Below, in pieces: positions 55,487-64,000 of a stretch of 64,000 bases of DNA. This DNA comes from Aspergillus flavus (lineage: Eukaryota; Ascomycota; Eurotiomycetes; Eurotiales; Aspergillaceae), in contig NC_092403.1 in assembly GCF_009017415.1 (NCBI RefSeq), positions 1,302,001-1,366,000 of the forward strand, read 5' to 3'. Position numbers and translations under genes: made by a program. A model generated the notes under the pieces. The model saw only the letters and a program-made list of their open reading frames with translations, did not search any database and had not been told where the DNA came from. Position 1 is the stretch's first letter; each line of letters opens with the position of its first letter.

Positions 55487-56959
55487 ATGAACGCGACAGA
55501 CCGATCGCCACTCTTCGTTGTCGAAGAGGTTCTCTGTACCTACCCTATTAGCACGAGCTATGACTCGTGTCCACGATACCTCTTCTACGCTTTGCTCCTG
55601 GCAGTATGTGTCACCCGCTGGACCGGCTGGCTGGCGGATGTTTTTCTCGGTGCAGCAGCTACATATGCCGGGACAGCTGCGATTCAAGCGTTCATTCTGG
55701 TCTCCAGTTCTGCAAACCATCGCGCCCCAGAAAAGGTCTCTATCCCCTGGATTCCGGACAATACCAGCTTGTGGGATGACTTTCCCGCCCTGGTCACTGA
55801 CACCAACGAAATTGATATCAGCCCTGCAGCCATAGAGCTCGACGCAGACGCCGTGCTTTCTATCGTAGTGACTGCATATCTCGTGTTCTTACCGCTGCAA
55901 TGCTGGTCCCGCATATTTGCTAAAGAACGGATCAGCTCCATTATATTCACGCTCTGGAACATTCTTATGTTCGCGGGATCGATATGCTCCTTGGTCTACT
56001 GGCCCAGGCTTAAGAAGACCCCAATTCAATACGGCTTCTGCTTGCCACAGCTACCTCCGATAACACCTATATCAAGCGATGGTTGGGAATCATGGCAGTT
56101 TACATCATCATGGAATAATAGTGTGTGGGACATCTTTAGGAATGACACCTTGCTGCTTCAGTTGAATGATGTTTGCTTCTATCCGTGCTTCAACACCACC
56201 CAGGTGCTACGTCAGCAAACCTCTTTACAGGCTTCTGTAGCAGCGGGAGACAATCGATTTACGAGGCGTCATAAATTCTGGGGCAAAGTCATTTACTCTC
56301 AGCGGTACATCTATAGTCTGGTCGCCCTCAGCATGGTGCTGAATGTTCTGTTGATGCTGGTCAGGGTATTGCCGTACCATTCTCGGGTCCCTTCATCGCG
56401 AGTATGGGAGATCTGGAAGGAGAGAAAGAACATCATCAGGGGCTTGAAAGATGACTTTTACGCCGCCATTCATACATCAAGAGATAGCCGAGAAAGCATG
56501 GCGGAGAAGACACGGACGAAATTCCCATTTTGGAAACGGGTATCGCGATTTTTCACCCTACGTGTGATAGGCTTGTGGGCCAAGGTAGCCTTTGATGTCA
56601 TCATTATCTGCGCAGTACTATTCAGCATTGTGATCAGTCCACTCACCGTTATTGCGTTCGTGTGTTGGATTGAATACTATATCTATCACGATGGGCCGTC
56701 CCAGGAGACACCACAGCAGGTTGGCCAGTGGTCACCTCTGGTGTCCATTGCGCTGTTGAGTATCTCTGCTGGAATCTACAAATTGAAGTACTGGGTGGCT
56801 CCTCGTCACGAAATCGAGCATGATATCGAAGAGCTGAAAAAGGAAATCGAACGTCTGGAGACTCTGAGGGATGAGAAGTCTAACACGCGAGAGTTCCATT
56901 CTCTTCATTCTTTTCGAGATCGTTCTAGTACCGAGGGACAGCATTACCAGATAGAATAG
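55487..56959 (+). CDS. Uncharacterised integral membrane protein with C-terminal coiled coil
   Basis: A single exon of 490 residues. Hydrophobic helices are seen near residues 33-47, 53-70, 122-141, 147-168, 267-290 and 361-395 plus one near 415-430 (SPLVSIALLSISAGIYKL). The long loop between the early and later helices contains cysteines (YGFCLPQLPP, NDVCFYPCFN) and N-glycosylation sequons, so it may face outside. The C-terminus has a coiled coil EHDIEELKKEIERLETLRDE followed by a Ser-rich tail. Such proteins are common in Aspergillus as hypotheticals. The function is unknown, and no catalytic motif is visible. Confidence 0.88.
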   Translation: MNATDRSPLFVVEEVLCTYPISTSYDSCPRYLFYALLLAVCVTRWTGWLADVFLGAAATYAGTAAIQAFILVSSSANHRAPEKVSIPWIPDNTSLWDDFPALVTDTNEIDISPAAIELDADAVLSIVVTAYLVFLPLQCWSRIFAKERISSIIFTLWNILMFAGSICSLVYWPRLKKTPIQYGFCLPQLPPITPISSDGWESWQFTSSWNNSVWDIFRNDTLLLQLNDVCFYPCFNTTQVLRQQTSLQASVAAGDNRFTRRHKFWGKVIYSQRYIYSLVALSMVLNVLLMLVRVLPYHSRVPSSRVWEIWKERKNIIRGLKDDFYAAIHTSRDSRESMAEKTRTKFPFWKRVSRFFTLRVIGLWAKVAFDVIIICAVLFSIVISPLTVIAFVCWIEYYIYHDGPSQETPQQVGQWSPLVSIALLSISAGIYKLKYWVAPRHEIEHDIEELKKEIERLETLRDEKSNTREFHSLHSFRDRSSTEGQHYQIE

Positions 56960-57933
56960 CGATCGGCTTGACGATCTTTACTTTTCGGACAAATATATCA
57001 TCTATTTTATATCAGCTAAGTCCTATGACCATTCGAGTGGCCTCTAACTCAACGAGTATCCCTTGCATCTAGTCCCAGTGGATTCCTCACAAGCCTTGTG
57101 ATATATGTGGTTAGAGTTCACTTCGGACACTACATGCATCTAGAGGATCGTCATCATCCCAAGTTCCGAAATAGAAAATATGGTTGCCTGTCAAGACTCA
57201 TTCAACCATGCAATAAATTCTTCACCAGCTGAGAAAGGGACTGTACAGTCCTGGTTAAAGCTTGTTTATTCTAAGCATGACCCACAAGTATTGTGGTCAT
57301 CTCAGTGGCTTCGGTCATCCCAGAACTGCACTGTAAAGGGAGTAGTATTCAAGTATAATTCTGTACTTGAAGTTGAAACAGAGAATATTAAAGTTAAACA
57401 AGGAACATCACTAATAGTATCATAAACTACAAGGGTATCTAAGAATACTCTCCAAGTGTGCCTTTGTGTGTCTTACGGTAAGTGAGTAGATAGTATCTTG
57501 AGCAACGGAACCCGAGGACCCCGTGCCCCGAATTGGCCAAACGGACGACAATCCCGTGTTATGTGGGGATTCCCGAGCATCATTCATGTAGGCAGCAGAG
57601 TAACTGTCGCACCAGTATCTGACGGGCATGGTCCCACTTCGGTCATTGATGATACCGGTCACAGTCTACCACGGTTAGAAGTTTCTTCACCCCATATTTG
57701 GCGCGTCTGTGCGTATCAAACCATCTGTGCATATGTAGCGTACATGACTGCTACTACTTGGTGAGCCATGGTGTTCTATGTCTATCATTTGCGATTGGAT
57801 CTTAGACCTTAGCTATGCACATGCCATCAATGCGACGCTAAGTTCGTCCATATCAGCCCAACTATCGAGAAAGTGATTACTACGACTATTATCACTACAC
57901 CAGCTGAGAGATACCAATCGATTGCTCCTCGAT
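56960..57933. other. Intergenic
   Basis: About 1 kb. The ORFs 57180-57425 and 57498-57764 have no recognisable domain and no supporting context. Confidence 0.5.
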
Positions 57934-58982
57934 ATGCGTCTACAAATCCTCTTTGTGGCCCATCTCTGGCTCATCGGCTGTGTTGCTACGTCGCCACCCA
58001 GGCCAGGCGATGCCAGACCAGAATCAGCTCATGATGAATCTCGCTCGCCATTCCCAATTGCATCCGGCCATGAGATCCATCTTCCATGCCACACCTCGTC
58101 AATCTGTGGAAGCAACCCTGATAGAACCTCCAAATCAGACGACTACTTCGTAAGTATTCCCAACGATAAAAGCATACACCAAAAATAACATTACAGTCAT
58201 TGGCCTTTGCCACCGAGAACGACTCGCTACTGGTGAACAAAAACATCATTCTACCAGCTCGCCTTCCGATGCGCCTAAATGCCACCAAACATTCGAGATC
58301 CCAAAAGACAGATCCAGAAATCCTCACTCTGCGGTACGGGATGAACATACTCCCCGTCCAGCGATTCCAATCTGGCCCAATCACCGACCAGTTCCGCCTG
58401 GATATCATCCTGTTCGACCAATCCGGAAACCCAACAGATATCAATATGATCTCCATCGGTCTTTCCCGTGATGCTCATGATGCGCTGCGAATCACGATGA
58501 TTACGATAAATCCTACTCCTGAAACCTCGAAGTGCCATGGCAACCACACCCCGAGACATAGACACCCAGCACATTCGGAACCAGAGCCTCCGATGAAGCA
58601 TGCGGGTCAGAGCGATACCTCCGAGTCCGAGTCCCAGCTTCACAAATGGCTTGATGCTGGTCGGAGGTTCGGCGGGAAGAGTTACGGGTCATTCACGTCG
58701 GCGTTTAAGTCGCGGCCTTGTCAGGAGCATTGTTCCGAGAGACATTCTTATCCACCGAGCAGTTATGAACATAGTAGGGTCCATATAGTGGATATCCTTC
58801 GTGTCTTTTATCCGGCTATTCTCCCATTCTTACTTGGGGTTGTGGCGGGTGGTGCTATTTGTCTTATTGGGATTATGGTGCGCAGATCTGCTGCTTACTG
58901 GTCTTGTGGGAAGAGGCGCGAAACGGAAACCGAAGGTTCTGCTGTTCAGAATGAAGGGGAAAGTACAGAAGAGAAGTCGTAA
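57934..58982 (+). CDS. Putative type I membrane protein, unknown
   Basis: Two exons, 57934-58149 and 58197-58982, phase 0, give 333 residues. It starts with a signal peptide (MRLQILFVAHLWLIGCVATS). The luminal or extracellular part is Pro/His/Ser-rich with two N-glycosylation sequons and a segment FRLDIILFDQSGNPTDINMI that may be beta-rich. A single transmembrane helix (AILPFLLGVVAGGAICLIGI) lies near residue 280, and a short charged cytosolic tail ends STEEKS. This layout is that of a surface or secretory-pathway single-pass protein. No family was recognised. Confidence 0.82.
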
Positions 58983-61900
58983 ATACTCGACTTGGCTTAT
59001 ATTTTGTGATTCTGGTATGGGTATTTCTTATTTGTTTATTTCTTTTTCAAATATAATTTTCCTGACGATGACTATTTCACTCCTACTATGCCCCTCCCCC
59101 ATAAAAGGTGATATGAAATTAACCACTTCTGCACCGCAGTACGGGCATAACCCATACACCGTTTACGAGGTGGGAGCTCATCGTGCAGCAATGCAAGTAG
59201 GCAGCCGTATTCTAAACACTAGAAATAGAGTAGTATACCAAGCTCCCAGGTGCATGACGCAATATTCTTGAGAGCGCCATGGTTTCTTCTTAAATGTGGG
59301 CAGCGGACCACAGAAAGGCTCCCAGTACGCCGACTTTCCGAATTCGGAACAACGAGGGTGGAAAATTAACGCGCAACAGTCTTGCAGGCTGCCATCCAAT
59401 GTGCATTGTTGATCAGAATGGAAACCAATATCCAATTCCCAAACAGGCATAGGGCTCATGCCAAAAAAAAAAAAAAAAAAAAACAAAAAAAAAGAAAAGA
59501 AAAAGGCTAACGCCCGGCGGGTAATCGTTACCTATCACTTGTGTCCCCAGAGAATTTTAGTTAAGATCCAGGCTGCAGCGTAGGAATCATTATGTATACC
59601 GTATGCGGGGCATTTAGTTGCTTACATATGCGAGCCCTTTTGACGTTAATGAATCGACAATGTTGACTAGGTCCTATGTGACTGAATCAGCTCTACTTCG
59701 CTATCTCGTTGATTCACTGATGAATATCAGCATACACAGACTTAGCAGTCTGTAGCTCATAGTCTCGTATCGTCAAGGACATTCAAGCGGTCCAGGATTC
59801 CTTGATGTTTAGTCCTACGGCCCGGAATACTTTCCGACATTCCGTCGCTTCGCGCCACAGCACGTCTACCATTCTTCCTGTCCCTCAAGCAGTGTGACAA
59901 ACTCTAGTGGTTAGGAATTTCGAGATAAGGAAGTGAATCACTCTGCAGCCGATTACAGTAACTCGGTTAGGAAATTGTTCCACGTTGCCTCCTATCATCA
60001 ATTCAAGCAGAGGGTCACATATTACTAGCTACAACTCGGTAGCCTCACATTACAGTTGAAACATGCTGCCTGTTGTCATTTCTGGAACATCTTGACCCCA
60101 TGTAACCGTGGGTGAGTAGTGGGCTACCCTAATCCGCCGGTCATGATAGGCCCCCTTTCCCGCGTGGCTGCGGCTGGCTTTCGTGTTTCGTACCTGGCAT
60201 AGGCTATATCTCCGCGGTGAGCTCTTTTTCTCTGCTATCGGCATAGAAAATGTTGCTGCCTGGATGAAGCAAAAACAAAAGCATGTAGTGATCCAGGCTT
60301 GGCATGGTGGCCCTCCTGTAAGAGCATAGGAGGCACCAAAGCATCAACAATGTTAGAAGTGAAGGTAGCCCTTGCATTCACAATTTGAACTCTATCTCCA
60401 TAGAGTGCGTAAGACTCCCCAAGATCTCTACTTCATTTTCGGCATTTGATCCTCTGTCGTGCTTTTCCATTGCGAGAGGCTACTGGTCTGCGTAGTTCAT
60501 GATTCCAGAATTCTAAGCTTTAACTGTGGCTCCCTGAAACACCACCCAGGAAGGTTGTAGATCATCCCTACTTGATTCAATCAATGGAGACTTCCACATA
60601 ATGCAGAATAGGATAATAGAGCCTTGGGTGGATACAACTTGACTTTCAACGAGCTTGCTAAATCACTTCTGAAACGAATAGTTGATTAGGGTGGTTTCTG
60701 GATACCTCTTTCGCGAGCGAAAAGTAATCTTTGAGTAAGTCATTGGCAGGCAGATGAGGTAGTTGACCCCACTGGGAATTGGTTTAAGATGGAAGTACAG
60801 AAATCTAGTATTTCTTCAAACCGCTTTTGAGATCAAGGATCAGTCCTGATGATTGAACGGGGTACGATCACAGTATTTGGATATCAGTGTTCAACAGCTA
60901 TTGCAAAATACCAGGTCCGACCAAAGGTTTTTGTTTATTCTGGGTACCTTAAACGCCTTCTATCAATGGCAACGGCGGCATTTGGATGTAATTTACGATG
61001 TATCTGATATGCGGCACAAGGTATTTCCTTTCACGATGGGTTCCGCGAGTGAGGCGTTCCCACAGCCTGGCGTTCCAGCAGCAGTGAAGCCAGAACTAAT
61101 TCTCTATATGACCTGGGATGTGTCTACGGTGCGTTTCTACCACCGCTAAATATAGATACACAAAGAACGGTGTTAGACAGCGAGATTAGGCTGACAAGTG
61201 ATTCGATATGTAGCGAAAAGGCCAGCCGGCATTGTCATTTCAGGCAACAGTGTTTCCTATACTGTGACGTTTCCTCCTACACGTCACCCGTAGGCTTTCG
61301 ATTCCCTAAGTATATTTGTTTGCCGCCCTGCTAAGGCAATGGTCTGTATGCTCATTGTTGGATCGAGGCTGCACAGGTTAGTATGCAGAATTCTGAGAGT
61401 TGTATTATGTCCAGGCTGACTCTATTGCGGGGTAATCTGTGTCCAGGCGCAGCACCTAAAAGCTAATACGGAGAATTCCACGAGCGTTACTGTAATAGTG
61501 CCCATTTTGAAAGCCATGTCCTAAAATCCCCTTTTTGCAGAACCTGATAGCCCAACAAGACAATCCGTTATCGCAATGATCGCATGTCACATGGACATTG
61601 CACTTATTATCTTATCCTCTGAAGCAAATCACCAAGGAGTCTGTGTATGTGAAACACTAAGATATGACAAAAGACAACGGTGAGTTGATTGTGGTGTCGA
61701 TGTTGCATCCATTGAGAACTGCGTTGCGGTGGTACAACAGTTATGCAGTAAGTCGAGACGCTCTAGACTTCACTATACAGAAAAACTTGTGTATACAGAA
61801 GTTGATGAAATTAAAGATCTATAGTACACAGTATGACAGTATGGATACATTCGACCCTCGTTCTAGATCTAGGTATTTTGGGGTAGGGACAGGAGTGAGG

Positions 61901-63461
61901 CCAAGTGAACTTGATTCCGCACCCCCACGCTCTTCTAAGCTTGGCTTCTATTTTCATTCCATCACGTTCGCAATCTTCGCCTATCTCATACCCGAAAGTT
62001 ATAGCCAGTGGGAGCCTTGAAGGATGACACTGGGCAGCCATCTCACCCTACATTATTGGGTTACAGATATACTTCATTCTAAACTGTCCACGCAAAGCCA
62101 CATAATTTGGCTATTATTGCACTAAAATAGGAACAGTCATAGTCTAGCCAGGGCCCAGGGTCAAAAAGGGGTCGAGAGCGTTTCAGTGTGTATTCGATTA
62201 CTTAAATTAGAGGGCAGGGTTGTGTTCGTGCTCTAGTGCTTACGTGAAAAAAGCAATGACAAGGGTTTTCCAGAGGCATGAGAAGGTCCTTAAGCACTAA
62301 CTGAGGTAAGCCATGCCCCTCAGCACGTCAGTCTCATACTTAAGGGACATTTGCGCTGATCACAACTAGGGCATTCATCTAGCTAAACTTGAAATGGTGT
62401 TAGTGCTTGGACCCTTGACAGGGCTTCAACCTAACGATAAATTTCTCATAGCAGTCAATGTTCTGGCTGAGTCAGCGGGAGAAGCATTTCCAGTAGGCCG
62501 AGCCTAGCCCACCGACGATTTACTCTATATTGGGGTAATTAGCGCTCGCCCGATGGCATTGTGCGTCCAGGCAACAATCAGTCTCGAAGAAAGCATTGTT
62601 GGAAATTAGACTAAGCTAAGCTTTCCATACGGGCAGACTAAGTTGGTACGGTGGGGCTCGGGGTCCGAGGGTTCCTCCTCCCTACATCGAATAGACAGAG
62701 ATTTTCTTCCCGATCTTTTAGGCAGCCATATTCTCACAGTATGGCTCCAACCCTAATTAAGACGCTGCTGAGTTCCGACTGGGTTACGGCGCAGTAGCAA
62801 CCACAAAGTCAACAGGCTCTGTTATGCGAAGTTGGGACGGGATCTGCTTGGTTCGCTTAAGCGTTCTTCTGTCTTGGCTATTCCTATGGGAACTGGGTGG
62901 CCTATTAGCTGACGATGTCATCATTCTATTTTGGGATCGACGGGCCGGAAGGAGTAGTTGGCTTGTAGTATGCCATTCATGAGACGGGGCAGAAAAAATG
63001 ATTTTTTTCAAAATTAATTCTAGTACTGCGACTAGTACGTAGTAGGTAAATGTAGCGCGTTGACTCCATTCCCAACTCATTTCGAGGTCAGGTTACCGTG
63101 ACCAAACATTGAACGACTAACCTGTAGCCCCTATAATATGATCTCAGTAGGGTGAGAAAGTGGAGCTGAGTCCAAGGGATAGAAGAACCAGTATCCCAGT
63201 CCCGAACCGTGTAGGCTCCCATGCAGAGGGTGCATTTTTCCCAACCGGATTTTGATTACTCAATGGTCACTGCGTCTCATATTAATGCTGCCAGCCGCCA
63301 ATGCCACGATGATCAGACTAGTTGAATCAAGGGTGTACTCGATCTCACCTGGGACAGCCATGTATTAACACCACTGTTCAAGAGCACAATGAATCTCGAA
63401 CTAATAAAACACCCCTCTTTCACACCAAGGCATTGATTGGCGCAGGCAGCTCCGAAACAGG
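58983..63461. other. Gene desert of 4.5 kb
   Basis: No credible gene was found. The ORFs at 60853-61149, 61664-62020 and 62784-63080 lack domains, splice partners and family resemblance. A poly-A-rich tract lies at 59463-59505. The sequence is otherwise unremarkable, moderately AT-rich and without visible tandem repeats. It may hold a lost gene or unannotated non-coding RNA, but nothing supports either. Confidence 0.45.
59463..59505. repeat. Poly-A-rich tract
   Basis: A run of 21 adenines is followed by a C, then nine adenines, then A-rich sequence with single G interruptions, spanning about 43 nt. It may be a decayed poly-A tail of a plus-strand retroposon or a plain microsatellite. No target-site duplication found. 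Confidence 0.9.
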
Positions 63462-64000
63462 ATGATTTGTACTAGGGCAAGATTGATCGTGGTGGGAACT
63501 CTAGCATTGGTCCTACTATGGCTGTCGTCGTCTTCACTGCTCAGGCTTTACTACCTCCTGCGACTACCGTTCGTATGGAAAGCATCTTCAGCGGACGCGA
63601 TCATATCCCAACAACACGACGACTTTGACGTCACATTCGCTGACTACGATGCAAACTACTCCACATATGCCACAGGCATACGACCATACATACCAAGAAG
63701 GATACACCATATCCACCTAGGGGCGAGCTCACCTCCGAAAAATTGGTTGGATGCCAGAGCCGAGTGTCTCAAACACCATGAATTCTGGGAGGCCCATCTT
63801 TGGACGGACGATAATGCAGATAGCTTCGTTCGAGACAACTATCCTCATCTGTATGACATGTGGACCAGCTACCCATTCAATGTACAACGCGTGGATGCAT
63901 TGCGCTACATGATTCTTCAGAAATATGGAGGTATACCCCCGGAACCCCTTGCGCGATCACCCATTCATCCATTGACCACGACTATCCATAGGTGCCATTC
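63462..64000 (+). CDS. Glycosyltransferase, GT32 (OCH1/SUR1-like), 3' end outside window
   Basis: Exon 1 (63462-63930) starts MICTRARLIVVGTLALVLL, a signal-anchor for a type II Golgi membrane protein. It reads on through PRRIHHIHLGASSPPKNWLD, CLKHHEFWEAHLWTDDNADS and FNVQRVDALRYMILQKYGG, the conserved start of GT32 alpha-mannosyltransferase-like enzymes just before the DxD motif. A GTATAC donor and a CATAG acceptor (63989-63991) join the split Gly codon to the next exon, cut by the window edge after two more residues. The family transfers sugars such as mannose to sphingolipids or glycans. The DxD lies outside, so the activity cannot be judged. Confidence 0.9.
   Translation, partial: MICTRARLIVVGTLALVLLWLSSSSLLRLYYLLRLPFVWKASSADAIISQQHDDFDVTFADYDANYSTYATGIRPYIPRRIHHIHLGASSPPKNWLDARAECLKHHEFWEAHLWTDDNADSFVRDNYPHLYDMWTSYPFNVQRVDALRYMILQKYGGIPPEPLARSPIHPLTTTIHRCH

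Noticed and set aside
60853..62020. ORFs of 98 and 118 codons in the gene desert
   Set aside because: No domain, splice partner or conserved motif; sizes are as expected by chance over 4.5 kb in six frames.

Overview
The window is nuclear DNA of a filamentous ascomycete, most likely Eurotiales (Aspergillus/Penicillium type). The evidence is short introns of roughly 45-75 bp with GTRNGT-like donors and CTAAC-like branch points, Zn2Cys6 regulators, a psi-factor oxygenase, CYP68-like P450 and ascomycete laccase, and many lineage-specific hypothetical genes. No rRNA, tRNA, CRISPR or plasmid feature was seen. It reads as accessory, gene-turnover-rich sequence: intact metabolic genes sit among at least five broken ones, relics of mobile elements and a 4.5 kb gene desert.

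Left part (1-11000): a berberine-bridge-like FAD oxidoreductase cut by the window edge, a CYP68-like P450 and a bZIP/DUF3425 regulator that is broken by an in-frame stop and a frameshift. This looks like the edge of a decaying secondary-metabolite cluster whose core enzyme is not in the window. Next come a class III CoA-transferase and, divergent from it, a 5'-truncated frameshifted AtuA-like gene. A protein with a CaaX prenylation end and internal repeats follows.

Middle part (12300-40100): a full-length fatty-acid dioxygenase/P450 fusion (Ppo). Then an aldo-keto reductase, a Zn2Cys6 regulator and an allantoate-permease-type MFS carrier form a plausible small nutrient-use group. A decayed full-size ABCG transporter follows. 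Two intronless, bacterial-looking genes in tandem (a PxpB-PxpC/KipI-KipA fusion and a biotin carboxylase-BCCP) are the best horizontal-transfer candidates. After them come a 2-oxoglutarate oxygenase, a secreted beta-lactamase-fold protein that has lost its SxxK catalytic pair, and a second Zn2Cys6 regulator.

Right part (40300-64000): a 52-nt poly-T tract, a predicted PD-(D/E)XK nuclease-like gene, and a convergent kinase-like gene. Then come a CLC chloride/proton exchanger, a broken multi-TM protein, a small hypothetical gene, a Ty3/Gypsy integrase relic next to a decayed second copy of the PD-(D/E)XK-like gene, a laccase, two membrane proteins, the desert, and the 5' end of a GT32-type glycosyltransferase running off the right edge.

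The most novel-looking items are the PD-(D/E)XK-like gene with its neighbouring kinase-like gene and relic paralogue, the CaaX-anchored repeat protein, and the bacterial-type carboxylase/oxoprolinase pair. All gene models were spliced by eye; exon edges given to the base are those where frame and splice sites agree.
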